From Acidobacteriaceae bacterium (lineage in GTDB: Bacteria; Acidobacteriota; Terriglobia; Terriglobales; Acidobacteriaceae): a stretch of 36,177 nt of DNA. Positions 26,288-35,189 of this stretch are shown piece after piece; the first letter of the stretch is position 1; every line of letters starts with the position of its first letter. Made by a program: the position numbers and the translations under genes. The notes beneath the pieces were generated by a model, which saw nothing but the letters and a program-made list of their open reading frames with translations, was not told the DNA's origin and searched no databases. The DNA is taken from assembly GCA_003171315.1 (NCBI GenBank), contig PMYE01000112.1, forward strand, positions 1 through 36,177, in the 5' to 3' direction.

Positions 26288-27699
26288 GATTGCCGCTTGC
26301 CGCACTGGCTGTTGCCGTGCCGGTTGCCATGATGCTCAATCCAGTATTCGGGCTCACCACGGACGCGGAGCAGATCGCTGCTCCCGATTTCATCGTGACG
26401 GCCGCACCCGCTTACGAACCGCTGGCCGAGCTGCGCGGGCAGGAACGGTTCCCCCGGGGCGCGCAACTGCTGCTGGTTCATGCGGGAAAAGCCGAGCCCC
26501 TGGTGACCGGCTTTGCGGCTGCGGCGGACGCGAACGTATCTTTCGATGCGCAAACCGTGCTGTTTGCCGGCAAGCAGTCCGCGGGCGATCCCTGGCAGAT
26601 TTGGGAACTGACGCTGAAGGACCGCTCTGTGCGCAAGGCGATTGCGACGGACGCAGATGCGGAGCGTCCCTTCTATCTGCCGGGCGGGCGGATGGTGTGG
26701 GCGCAATGGACGCCCACGGGGTTCCAAGTGCAATCCGCCGAGGATGGGCATCCGATGGGGTACACGCCGTGGAATCCGACGGCAGGGCCGGGCGTACTGC
26801 CGCTCACCTACATGGGGACCAGCGCATTCCCAGTGGACGTGCTGCGGGACGGACGGATTCTGTTCGAAGCCGGCTTTCCCCTGGGCCACGGTTCGACACC
26901 GGAACTGTACCTGGTTTATGCCGACGGCTCGGGAGTGGAGGCCTACCGTTGCGATCATGGGCGTGCGCGGTGGGGCGGGACGCAAGTAGATTCGGGCGAC
27001 GTGGTCTTCACGCACGGGGCTTCCCTGGCGCGGTTCACATCGGCGCTGGTGCACGAAGAGCCGGTTCAAGCGCCGCGCGGCACGTACGCCGGAGCGATTG
27101 CCGAAACCGCTTCCGGAGCGTGGCTGGTGAGCGCGAGAGCGGCGGCAGACGCACGATACGCGATCAAGATCTGGCAACCCGGCGCGACGGCGATGCGCAC
27201 CGTTCTGGCGGAGAGTGGCGAAGATCTCGTCGAGCCCGTATTGGTCGCGCCGCGCAACAGGCCCAATCGGCATCCTTCGGGCCTGCACCCATGGAACTAT
27301 TCAAACCTGCTGGCGCTGGACGCGCGGGTTTCCCGCGACGGCGCTTTGAAGGGGACGCCCGTGTCGGTGCTCCTGGAAGCGCAGGACGCTGCGGGCCGCG
27401 TAATGACGATGGGAACGGCGCCGGTGGAAAAGGACGGCTCGTTCTTCGTGAAGGTTCCGGGCGACCGGCCCATTCGATTTTCGCTGCTCGATTTCAAAGG
27501 CGCGGTTCTGCGGCAGGAACATGGCTGGTTCTGGGCCCGGGGCGGCGAACAGCGCATTTGCGTGGGCTGCCACACGGGGCCGGAACGCGGTTCGGAGAAT
27601 CGCGTTCCGGACGTGCTGATGCGGACCACCGTACCTGTAGATTTGGCCGGCGCAAAACCCGTGGCGGCGACGCAGGCTGGAGCGCCGGGAGGCAAATGA
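26284..27699 (+). CDS. Exported mono-heme protein resembling hydrazine synthase alpha subunit
   Basis: 471-residue exported protein. The signal peptide ([20 protein letters not shown]) is followed by a propeller-like region of about 300 residues with blade-type sequence ([38 protein letters not shown]). A beta domain (about 345-415) and a single c-type heme site CVGCH (426-430) follow. The order, and phrases such as [17 protein letters not shown], recall HzsA-like proteins, which are widespread outside anammox bacteria. There is no reason to infer hydrazine synthesis here, since HzsBC are missing. A periplasmic electron-transfer or sensor role is inference. The start overlaps the DAHP synthase stop by 4 bp. 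The tail after the heme is short. Confidence 0.75.
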   Translation: MRLPLAALAVAVPVAMMLNPVFGLTTDAEQIAAPDFIVTAAPAYEPLAELRGQERFPRGAQLLLVHAGKAEPLVTGFAAAADANVSFDAQTVLFAGKQSAGDPWQIWELTLKDRSVRKAIATDADAERPFYLPGGRMVWAQWTPTGFQVQSAEDGHPMGYTPWNPTAGPGVLPLTYMGTSAFPVDVLRDGRILFEAGFPLGHGSTPELYLVYADGSGVEAYRCDHGRARWGGTQVDSGDVVFTHGASLARFTSALVHEEPVQAPRGTYAGAIAETASGAWLVSARAAADARYAIKIWQPGATAMRTVLAESGEDLVEPVLVAPRNRPNRHPSGLHPWNYSNLLALDARVSRDGALKGTPVSVLLEAQDAAGRVMTMGTAPVEKDGSFFVKVPGDRPIRFSLLDFKGAVLRQEHGWFWARGGEQRICVGCHTGPERGSENRVPDVLMRTTVPVDLAGAKPVAATQAGAPGGK

Positions 27700-27701
27700 T
27701 T

Positions 27702-29504
27702 ATGAAGTTCGTTTTACTTTTCCTTCTTGGCGCTGTTCCGGTTGCGATGGGGCAAACCGGCGGCACGCAGCCCTCCCACGAGGCACCTCCCTCCCCTGCC
27801 GCGCAAACGGCGCCAGCCGCATCGCAAGCGGCTTCCGCAAGCGCGCAAACGCCGCTCCAGCCAGTGATCCGCTTTGAGGACGCGACCGACGAGTCGGGCA
27901 TCCACTTCACGCATAGTTTCGGATCGGCCAAGCTGGGTTCGCTGCTGGAAGGCACCGGCGGAGGCTGCGTCTGGTTAGACTTCAACAACTCGGGCCGTCC
28001 CTCTCTTTACGTTGTCAGCGGGCGGCCGCTCGACGATTCGATGCATCCTTATCCGCTGAAAGTGAAGCCGAATCCGCCGCCGCATAATCATCTCTACCGT
28101 AACGACGGCAACGGCCACTTTACCGATGTGACCGAGCAATCGGGCTTGAATCCGGAACTGTATTCGATCGCGGTGACGGCGGCGGACTACGACAATGACG
28201 GCTACGAAGACCTGCTGGTGACCGGCTACGGCAAGGTGGTTCTCTATCACAACGACGGCAACGGCCACTTTACCGACGTGACGGAAAAAGCGGGCATCAA
28301 GGTCGACGGCTGGTCGATCAGTTCCACCTGGCTGGACTACGACCGGGACGGCTGCCCCGATCTCTTCGTCGGCCGCTACGTCAAGTTCGATCCGAAATAT
28401 CACAACTATTACGCCGCGGATAACTACCCCGGGCCGCTCGACTACGAAGGCGAAACCAACGTGCTGTTCCATAACAACTGCGATGGAACATTCACCAACG
28501 TGTCGGACAAGTCGGGGATCGGCGCGTATGTGGGCCGCACCATGGGGGTGACTGCGGCGGACTTTGACAACGATGGTTGGGACGACATCTACGTTTCCAA
28601 CGATCGCACGGAGAATTTCCTATTCCACAACAAGCACGATGGGACATTTGAGGAGATCGCGACCGATGCCGGCGCCGCCTTTGGGCAGAACGGCGAGGCC
28701 ACTTCCTCCATGGGGCCTGTGGCGGCAGACTTCAGTGGCCGGGGAGTGCTCGATCTCTGGGTGAGCGACGGAAACTACAACCGTTTCATGCAGAACACGG
28801 AAGGCGCCACGGCCGGATCGTCCACAGCACAGCCGAATTCCGCCAAGACAGGCTTTGAAGACGAGGGCGCATCCAATGGAATCTCGCAGACCGACGCGCA
28901 GTATGTGAGCTGGGGTTCGGGCGTCTACGACTTCGACAACGACGGACTGCTTGACATCCTCGTATTCCACGGCGGTCTGATTCATCTGATTCCGCAGGAG
29001 CACACACTGTTTCGCGGGCTTGGCAATGACCAGTTCCAGGATGTGTCGCGCCAGGCCGGCCCCGTAATGGAAGCGCGCACGGTCGCGCGCGGCGCCTGCT
29101 TTGCCGACTACATGAACGACGGCAAGGTCGATGCCTATCTGGTGAACCTCGGCGCCGATGGCAAGCTCTTCCACAATGTTTCGACCGCTGCCGGCCACTG
29201 GCTCGAGGTGAAGCTGGTCGGCGCCATGCGTGCCGGCGATAAAGGCACCGCGCCCGGTCCCGGCGCAAAGAGCAATCGCGACGGCCTCGGCGCACGCATT
29301 GAAGTGCTGGCCGGCGGCAAGCGCTGGACCGCCGAGCGCGTCGCCAGCTCCGGCTATCTGTCGCAGAACGACGGCCGCCTGCACTTCGGGCTCGGAGCGG
29401 CAACAAGCATCGACAAACTGATCGTTCATTGGCCCAGCGGACGCGAGCAGATGCTCGACAACGTCGGCGTGGACCGCGTGCTGACCGTCGAAGAACCCAA
29501 ATAA
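27702..29504 (+). CDS. CRTAC1-type FG-GAP/ASPIC-UnbV exported protein
   Basis: 600-residue exported propeller. The ATG at 27702 is preferred to 27696 because GGGAGG (27687-27692) is 9 nt away instead of 3. A signal peptide (MKFVLLFLLGAVPVAMG) and a Pro/Ala/Gln linker are followed by seven calcium-loop blades: DFNNSGRPSLYV, DYDNDGYEDLLV, DYDRDGCPDLFV, DFDNDGWDDIYV, DFSGRGVLDLWV, DFDNDGLLDILV and DYMNDGKVDAYL. The C-terminus is an ASPIC/UnbV domain (GLGARIEVLAGGKRW, SSGYLSQNDGRLHFGLG, VHWPSG). Related proteins are abundant in Acidobacteriota and Planctomycetes with poorly known function, probably calcium-dependent binding of glycans or proteins outside the inner membrane. It sits between two heme proteins in the same operon. 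Confidence 0.88.
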   Translation: MKFVLLFLLGAVPVAMGQTGGTQPSHEAPPSPAAQTAPAASQAASASAQTPLQPVIRFEDATDESGIHFTHSFGSAKLGSLLEGTGGGCVWLDFNNSGRPSLYVVSGRPLDDSMHPYPLKVKPNPPPHNHLYRNDGNGHFTDVTEQSGLNPELYSIAVTAADYDNDGYEDLLVTGYGKVVLYHNDGNGHFTDVTEKAGIKVDGWSISSTWLDYDRDGCPDLFVGRYVKFDPKYHNYYAADNYPGPLDYEGETNVLFHNNCDGTFTNVSDKSGIGAYVGRTMGVTAADFDNDGWDDIYVSNDRTENFLFHNKHDGTFEEIATDAGAAFGQNGEATSSMGPVAADFSGRGVLDLWVSDGNYNRFMQNTEGATAGSSTAQPNSAKTGFEDEGASNGISQTDAQYVSWGSGVYDFDNDGLLDILVFHGGLIHLIPQEHTLFRGLGNDQFQDVSRQAGPVMEARTVARGACFADYMNDGKVDAYLVNLGADGKLFHNVSTAAGHWLEVKLVGAMRAGDKGTAPGPGAKSNRDGLGARIEVLAGGKRWTAERVASSGYLSQNDGRLHFGLGAATSIDKLIVHWPSGREQMLDNVGVDRVLTVEEPK

Positions 29505-29521
29505 GGATGCGAAGGAATACG

Positions 29522-31495
29522 ATGCGAATGGCAGGATCGATCAAGAATACGCGGAGCGATTTCAGGGTAGGGCGAGCCTTGGCCGCCGTGCTCGGAGGAT
29601 GCGCCGCGCTCCTGCTTGGTCTGGTTCTGCGCCCCGGAATGGAGCGGCCGGCCTATGCAGGCACGACGCCGGTCAAAGGTCCATCGCTCGACAACTTCAT
29701 CGACTACGCATCGCCGCTCGAAGTGCTGCTTTCTCCCGATGGCGCGCGGCTCTACGTGTTGTGCCAGCAGAGCGAGGAAGTCCGCGTGCTCGATGCGGGC
29801 AGCTACGGAGTGATCGGAAAGATCGCCGTTGGCCGGGTTCCGCGCGGCATGGCGCTCTCGGCCGGCGGCGAGCGGCTCTTAGTCACAAACTCGTGGGACG
29901 ACACGCTTTCGGTCATCGATACGCGCGCACTGGCCGTGACCGCTACGTGGAAGGTGGGCGCGGAACCATCCGGCGTGGTGGAAGACCTGGCAGGGAAGTA
30001 TGTCTTTGTCGCCAACCGCATCTCCAATGATGTGGCGGTGCTCGATGCACAAACAGGGGTGGAGGAAAAGCGTCTGCTGACAGGGCGCGCGGCCAGTTAT
30101 CTTACGCTTTCGCCCGACGGCAAGCGGATTTACGCAACCCATATTTATCCCAACCCCGATCCGCTGCGCACAGGCCTCGAAAACCGCACCCCTCCCGAGT
30201 CGGAGATCACCGTCATTGACGCGCAGCGCGCCGAGGTCGTCGACCGCATTCCGCTGCATTCCATCGCGGGTGTCTTCCATCTGGCCTTCTCGGCGGACGG
30301 CAGGCTGGGCGTGGTTGCCGAGTATCATCCCAAAAATCTCGTTCCCCTGGCGCATCTCGAACACGGTGGCGCCTTCGCTTACACACTCACGCTCTTTGGC
30401 GCGGACGTGGGCAAGCCCGTGGAAGTTCCGCTCGATGAGCTGGAGCGCTACTCGGCGCAACCCTTCGGTGTCGCCATCGCACCGGATAAATCGCGGATCT
30501 ATGTCACTCTTGCCGGCTCTGAAAGCGTTCTGGTTATCGATGTGCCGCGCCTGATGCGCTTCCTGCGCACACGGCCCCGCCCGGCGTCCGGCTCATTCGC
30601 GCAGGATCTATCAGCCAGCGGCGACTACGTCATCGCCCGCATCCCCGTCGGCCACAATCCCCGCGGGCTTGCTCTCAGCCGCAACGGGCAAACGCTCTAC
30701 GTGGCCAACCGTCTCGACGACACGATGAGCGTGATTGATACACGCACGCTCCGCGTCGCTACAACCATCGCTTTGGCGGGGCCAACGACCGTGAGCGCGC
30801 TGCGCCGCGGCGAGCAGACGTTCTATTCGGCGCACTACTCGTTCCAGGGGCAGATCGGCTGCTCGAGCTGCCACATCGATTCCACCTTCGACGGGCTGCA
30901 GTGGGATCTGGAGCCGGACGGTTTCGGAATCGACATCGTGGACAATAAGATGCTCGAGGACATCAAGGACGTCGCGCCCTATAAGTGGAACGGAGGCAAC
31001 CCCAACCTGCCCACCGAGTGCGGCCCGAGAACGGAAAAATACTTTTGGCGCTCGGAGAATTACGGCGACCTGCAATTGACCGATCTGGTTCTCTATATTC
31101 GCAGCCTTCCAGCCCGGCCTAACCGCTGGCGGCTTCCGGGCCATGAACTCACTCCGGCACAGGAGCGCGGCAAGGCAATCTTCGAGCGCACGGTCGATCA
31201 GTTCGGCAAGCCGATTCCGCTCGAAAACCGCTGCTCCTACTGTCACAGCGGGCCACAGGGAACCGACCGAAAGCTATTTGACGTGGGTACGCGCAAGCTC
31301 ACCGACATCACCGGAGTCTTCAAGACGCCGCAACTGACCAACATCGCGCTGACGGGACCCTTTTTGCACGATGGATCGGCACGCACGCTCGAAGAGATCT
31401 GGACCATCTACAACCCCGAGGACAAGCATGGCCGTACCAACGACCTGATCAAGGATCAGCTCAACGACCTGATCGAATATCTGAGGACGCAATGA
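29522..31495 (+). CDS. YVTN beta-propeller fused to di-heme cytochrome c peroxidase/MauG-like domain
   Basis: 657-residue exported protein. The ATG at 29522 has AAGGA (29512-29516) 5 nt upstream; other in-frame ATGs lie at 29507 and 29528. A signal anchor near residues 20-40 is followed by a YVTN propeller (about 50-430) with LLVTNSWDDTLSVID, YVFVANRISNDVAVLD and LYVANRLDDTMSVID. The C-terminal 220 residues carry two c-heme sites, CSSCH (447-451) and CSYCH (571-575). They end with FKTPQLTNIALTGPFLHDG and LEEIWTIYN, the hallmark of bacterial di-heme peroxidases and MauG. In such enzymes one heme is catalytic and the other transfers electrons. The substrate could be peroxide or a partner protein undergoing cofactor maturation. 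The stop overlaps the Reg_prop gene (ATGA). Confidence 0.88.
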   Translation: MRMAGSIKNTRSDFRVGRALAAVLGGCAALLLGLVLRPGMERPAYAGTTPVKGPSLDNFIDYASPLEVLLSPDGARLYVLCQQSEEVRVLDAGSYGVIGKIAVGRVPRGMALSAGGERLLVTNSWDDTLSVIDTRALAVTATWKVGAEPSGVVEDLAGKYVFVANRISNDVAVLDAQTGVEEKRLLTGRAASYLTLSPDGKRIYATHIYPNPDPLRTGLENRTPPESEITVIDAQRAEVVDRIPLHSIAGVFHLAFSADGRLGVVAEYHPKNLVPLAHLEHGGAFAYTLTLFGADVGKPVEVPLDELERYSAQPFGVAIAPDKSRIYVTLAGSESVLVIDVPRLMRFLRTRPRPASGSFAQDLSASGDYVIARIPVGHNPRGLALSRNGQTLYVANRLDDTMSVIDTRTLRVATTIALAGPTTVSALRRGEQTFYSAHYSFQGQIGCSSCHIDSTFDGLQWDLEPDGFGIDIVDNKMLEDIKDVAPYKWNGGNPNLPTECGPRTEKYFWRSENYGDLQLTDLVLYIRSLPARPNRWRLPGHELTPAQERGKAIFERTVDQFGKPIPLENRCSYCHSGPQGTDRKLFDVGTRKLTDITGVFKTPQLTNIALTGPFLHDGSARTLEEIWTIYNPEDKHGRTNDLIKDQLNDLIEYLRTQ

Positions 31496-32625
31496 GAAAA
31501 TTTGCCGATAAGAGGTGGTTTGCAATGGCGCTGCTGGCAGCCGCGGTCGCGGCGGCGGCAACGCCGCGGGGGACCGCGCAGACGCCTGCGCGACAGCCGC
31601 ATGCCGCGGCAGCAGCCACGGCCGTTCCGCGGATGCCGCATTTCAAGTTCGTGAACTACACCACCGAAGACGGATTGCCCAATAACCACGTGTACTGCGT
31701 GCTGGTGGATGGCGACCGGATCTGGGCCGGCACCGACAACGGCCTGGGGCTCTTCGAAAACGGAAAGTGGAAGACCTACAACACGAAGGACGGCTTGGCG
31801 CACCGGGCGGTTCTTTCGCTTTCACTCGACAAACGAACCGGTGACGTGTGGGCTGGCACCATGGGCGGGCTTAGCCGCATCTCCGGCGGACGTATCATCA
31901 GCTACACGCAGATGAACTCCGGACTGAGCAACGATATCGTATACGGCGTATCGGTCGAGGGTGAGAACGTGTGGGTGGCGACGGCTTCCGGCGCCGGGCG
32001 GCTGAATCTGCACACCGGCGAGTGGTCGCTCTACAACGAGCGCAACACTCCAATGAAAGAGATCTGGGTGTACGGGGTTTCCGCCAAGCCGGATAAAGTT
32101 TACTACGCCGTCTGGGGCAGCGGCGTGCTCGAGTACACCCAGAAGACGGGACGCTGGGATATGTACGCCGACCCGGATGAAGAGACCGAGCTCGTGCTCT
32201 TCAAGGACCAGGGGCTGGTCCACGACATCGTATCTTCGATCAGTTACGTCGACAACATCGTGTGGGTGGCGACCTACTTTGGCGACAGCCGCTACGACGG
32301 CCGCTACTGGCACAACTTCCTGACGAAAGACAGTGGGCTCCCCTCGAACTTCACGAACTTTGTGAAGGGCGCGGACGCCAATCATGCCTGGTTCTGCACC
32401 GACAAGGGCCTGGCTTACTACGACGGAACCAACTGGGCTGTCTATACGCGCTCGCTCACCACGCACAAGCCTGAAATGACGGTACGCGACGCGAAAGGCA
32501 AAGTAACGGAGATTCCCGTGACTACGGGACCGGCCCACAACTACATGAACGGGGTCGACTTTCAGGGGGGCGACATCTGGGTTGCCACATCCGAAGGGTT
32601 GAGCCACGGAATTCTCGAACACTGA
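31492..32625 (+). CDS. Stand-alone Reg_prop beta-propeller protein
   Basis: 377-residue exported protein with a signal peptide (MRKFADKRWFAMALLAAAVA, Ala-rich). Seven Reg_prop-type blades make one complete propeller: RIWAGTDNGLGLF, DVWAGTMGGLSRI, NVWVATASGAGRL, YYAVWGSGVLEY, IVWVATYFGDSRY, HAWFCTDKGLAYY and DIWVATSEGLSHG. YTTEDGLPNNHVYCVLVDGD just after the signal peptide closely resembles the opening of the kinase input domain at 11066-14095. Unlike that protein it has no Y_Y_Y, membrane or kinase domain. It may bind the same class of ligand, or act as a scaffold for the neighbouring heme proteins. It is coupled to the di-heme gene upstream by a 4-bp overlap, and ridA follows after 18 bp. 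Confidence 0.86.
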   Translation: MRKFADKRWFAMALLAAAVAAAATPRGTAQTPARQPHAAAAATAVPRMPHFKFVNYTTEDGLPNNHVYCVLVDGDRIWAGTDNGLGLFENGKWKTYNTKDGLAHRAVLSLSLDKRTGDVWAGTMGGLSRISGGRIISYTQMNSGLSNDIVYGVSVEGENVWVATASGAGRLNLHTGEWSLYNERNTPMKEIWVYGVSAKPDKVYYAVWGSGVLEYTQKTGRWDMYADPDEETELVLFKDQGLVHDIVSSISYVDNIVWVATYFGDSRYDGRYWHNFLTKDSGLPSNFTNFVKGADANHAWFCTDKGLAYYDGTNWAVYTRSLTTHKPEMTVRDAKGKVTEIPVTTGPAHNYMNGVDFQGGDIWVATSEGLSHGILEH

Positions 32626-32643
32626 GCTAAAAGGAGACTAGCC

Positions 32644-33144
32644 ATGAACGCAATTGCAGAAGTACTGAAAACGATCGCGCACGCACCGGTCAAGAAATGC
32701 GCGATCACCAATCACGGCGTGCTGAACGAAGCCTATGCCTATGCCAAGCCGAGTTCGTTTTCGCGCGGCATGAGAATCGATCTGAACGGAGTGACGATTC
32801 TGTTGATATCGGGAACCGCATCGATCGACGAGAACGGCGTGAGCGTTCACATCGGCGATTTCCGCGCGCAGATGCGCCGCACACTATCGAATATCACTGG
32901 ACTGCTGGCCGCCGAGGGCTGCACCTGGCACGACATCGTGCGGACCACGTGCTACCTGCGCGACATCGAGCGCGACTACGAGGCATTCAACGAGGAGCGG
33001 ACGGCGTTCTACAAGGAACAGGGACTCGATCCCCTGCCCGCGTCGACCGGCATTCAGGCGATTCTTTGCCGGCCGGAGCTGCTCATCGAGATTGAGGCGA
33101 TCGCCATGTTCCGCACGGATAAGGACGCAGGCAACAAGGAGTAG
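32644..33144 (+). CDS. RidA/YjgF-family protein
   Basis: 166-residue cytoplasmic protein with a strong ribosome-binding site (AAAAGGAG, 7 nt before the ATG). The RidA fold is recognisable from LLISGTASIDENG, FRAQMRRTLSNITGLLAAEGC, DIVRTTCYLRDIERDYEAFNEERTAFY and the C-terminal LLIEIEAIAMF. RidA itself deaminates reactive enamine/imine intermediates formed by PLP enzymes. The Arg in ILCRPEL lies close to the conserved catalytic Arg position but needs a 2-residue shift to align, so enzymatic class is uncertain. An N-terminal extension of about 35 residues is present. Standing alone among exported proteins, it implies that the operon also has a cytoplasmic chemical step, perhaps with the DAHP synthase. 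Confidence 0.88.
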   Translation: MNAIAEVLKTIAHAPVKKCAITNHGVLNEAYAYAKPSSFSRGMRIDLNGVTILLISGTASIDENGVSVHIGDFRAQMRRTLSNITGLLAAEGCTWHDIVRTTCYLRDIERDYEAFNEERTAFYKEQGLDPLPASTGIQAILCRPELLIEIEAIAMFRTDKDAGNKE

Positions 33145-33149
33145 CTGTC

Positions 33150-35189
33150 ATGAGGTTAGGGGTACTGTCAATTTCGGTTTGTCTCCTAGCGCTCGGCGCC
33201 GCAGTGGTTGTCGCGGCGCAGAGCGCTCCTGTGTGCGAATGCGGCAAGCATCCGCCAGGCCCGCCGCGCGATCGCACCGTAGAGCCCTACGCGGGCGAAC
33301 CTGATGACTTGCGGCCGTTCGCCAAATTCGAGAAGCCTTACTACGAAAACTATATTCAGCCCGATATTTACGTGGGCGCAGGCCGCGACATCCCCGAGCC
33401 CAAGGACATCACCGAAGTCCGGATCGGTTTCTTCGCCCCACTTGAGCCCAGCCCAGATCATGTCGATGGCGAGCGTATGCTGCACGGAGCGCAGTTGGCG
33501 GTGGAGGAGGCCAACGCGCGCGGCGGCTATGGCGGCAAGCCCTTCAAACTGATGTTGCACAACGACTACAACAACTGGCAGGCCAAGGCCGTCTATGGCT
33601 CGACCCGCCCGACCGACGAGGGGATCTGGGGCTCGGCTGGAGACGAAGGGGTCAAGATGATCTACGACGATCAGGACTGGGCCATCTTCGGTTCGATCAG
33701 CTCGGAGAGCACGCACATCATCCTGCGCCTGGTTCTCAAGGCTGAAATCCCTATTGTAAATACGGAGTCGACCGATCCTACGATTCCGGAGACCTACGTT
33801 CCCTGGTACTTCACCGATCTGCAGGACGACCGCGTTCAAACCTATACGCTCGCCCGTCATATCTATACCGACTTGGGCCTCAAGAGGATTGCACTTCTCC
33901 GCTTGAACAATCGCTATGGCCGAATGGCCTCGCCGAAGTTCCGGAATGCGTCGGTGCGTCTGGGGCATCCTGTCGTGATTGAACAGAAGTTTATGCCGGG
34001 GGATACGGATTTTACGCGGGCGCTGCGCATCATCCGCGATTCGCATGTCGACGGCATTGTGCTGTGGGCCGACGAAACCGAGACCGCGAATATCCTGAAG
34101 CAAATGCGCGCCATGGGCATGAAACAGCGCGTCTTTGGCTCCTATCGCACGCTGGGGCCCGATCTGCTGGCTCAGGCCGGTCCGGCCGCCGAGGGTTTCC
34201 AGGCCGTTTTTCCATACGACCCGACACGCAACGACCCGCGCTGGCTGGACTTCAACCGCCGCTTCGAAGCTCGCTTCCACGAGCAGCCCGAGCAGTTTGC
34301 TTCGCTGGCTTATGACGCCATGAATATGCTGCTCGACTCCATTTGCAAGGCCGGGCTGAACCGGGCGCGCATTCACGATGCGCTCGCCGACATCGAACAG
34401 TACGACGGCGTGACCGGGCACATGATCTTCGATCCGAACCAGAAGAATGTGGCCCCCATGTACCTGGGAACGGTGCACAACGGAACGATTACCTATCGGG
34501 TTGCGACGATGAACAAGCAGCCCACAGCGCCGAGCGCGCCAAGGCAGGTGTCGTTGGCCGCGCCACGACCGCTCGCGGCAGGGCAGACGCCGTCTTCAGA
34601 GCAGGAATCTTTGGCGCAACAGGCGCCCTACGCGCGCGTGGGCGAGGATGGAGTGAGTTACTTCGGCCCGCAGCGGCCCGACGTGCCCGCGGGAACGTTG
34701 AAATTGGTTTTGTTCGGGCCTGAGGCAGACAAAGTGGCGCAGTCGGTCGAGATGCAGACGGCGTTGGCGGAAGGCACGGCTGCGGGGCGGGAGTGGGAGC
34801 TGCTGCCCGTGGGCAGCGACGTGAACTGGAGCTCGGCGGACTGGCCGGTGTGGGCTGCTTCCACGCAACTGGTGCACGCGGTGATGGACGAACACCCGCT
34901 CGCCATCCTGGCCCTGAACCGCGACGCCGCGCACCTGGCCGAACAACTGGCGCTGAAAGGCTTTGTGCCCGTGATTGCCCTGGCCGACGACAAAACGCTC
35001 ACCTCAACCAACATTCCGTGGATCTTCCGCATGCCGGCGCGGACCCCGCCGGCCACTGCGCTGCGCCTGCTGGAGACAGCCACGCTCCGCAGCGGAACCA
35101 ACCCGGAGCGGCTCAGGGATGTGCTGGCGTCGGGAGATGCAATTTCCGGAATGGCCTTTCTGCCGACGGGAGAGCCGCGCAGCCGGTGA
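33150..35189 (+). CDS. Periplasmic binding protein (Peripla_BP_6 type) with extra half-domain
   Basis: 679-residue exported protein starting 5 bp after ridA. The signal peptide (MRLGVLSISVCLLALGAAVV) is followed by a Cys/Pro-rich segment with CECGKHPPGPP. A full type I binding fold (about 90-470) has IGFFAPLEP, HGAQLAVEEANARGGYGG, WAIFGSISSESTH, IPIVNTESTDP and YGRMASPKFRN, as in branched-chain amino acid binding proteins. After a Pro/Ala/Gln linker, about 515-679 resembles part of a second such fold (LKLVLFGPEADKVAQ, PLAILALNRDAAHLAEQLALKGFVPVIAL, PWIFRMPARTPP). No permease or ATPase genes adjoin it. It may deliver ligand to the operon's redox proteins or act as a sensor. Similar unaccompanied binding proteins occur with PQQ-dependent alcohol catabolism genes. 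Confidence 0.86.
   Translation: MRLGVLSISVCLLALGAAVVVAAQSAPVCECGKHPPGPPRDRTVEPYAGEPDDLRPFAKFEKPYYENYIQPDIYVGAGRDIPEPKDITEVRIGFFAPLEPSPDHVDGERMLHGAQLAVEEANARGGYGGKPFKLMLHNDYNNWQAKAVYGSTRPTDEGIWGSAGDEGVKMIYDDQDWAIFGSISSESTHIILRLVLKAEIPIVNTESTDPTIPETYVPWYFTDLQDDRVQTYTLARHIYTDLGLKRIALLRLNNRYGRMASPKFRNASVRLGHPVVIEQKFMPGDTDFTRALRIIRDSHVDGIVLWADETETANILKQMRAMGMKQRVFGSYRTLGPDLLAQAGPAAEGFQAVFPYDPTRNDPRWLDFNRRFEARFHEQPEQFASLAYDAMNMLLDSICKAGLNRARIHDALADIEQYDGVTGHMIFDPNQKNVAPMYLGTVHNGTITYRVATMNKQPTAPSAPRQVSLAAPRPLAAGQTPSSEQESLAQQAPYARVGEDGVSYFGPQRPDVPAGTLKLVLFGPEADKVAQSVEMQTALAEGTAAGREWELLPVGSDVNWSSADWPVWAASTQLVHAVMDEHPLAILALNRDAAHLAEQLALKGFVPVIALADDKTLTSTNIPWIFRMPARTPPATALRLLETATLRSGTNPERLRDVLASGDAISGMAFLPTGEPRSR

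Noticed and set aside
26041-27288. 415-codon minus-strand frame
   Set aside because: Shadow of the DAHP synthase and HzsA-like genes, with Arg-rich unfamiliar sequence.
26284-27699. Hydrazine synthase activity
   Set aside because: Only one heme site, no HzsB or HzsC genes, and a non-anammox context.
26247-27701. N-terminal extension of the CRTAC1 frame
   Set aside because: The frame is open by chance through the HzsA-like gene; signal peptide and ribosome-binding site place the start at 27702.
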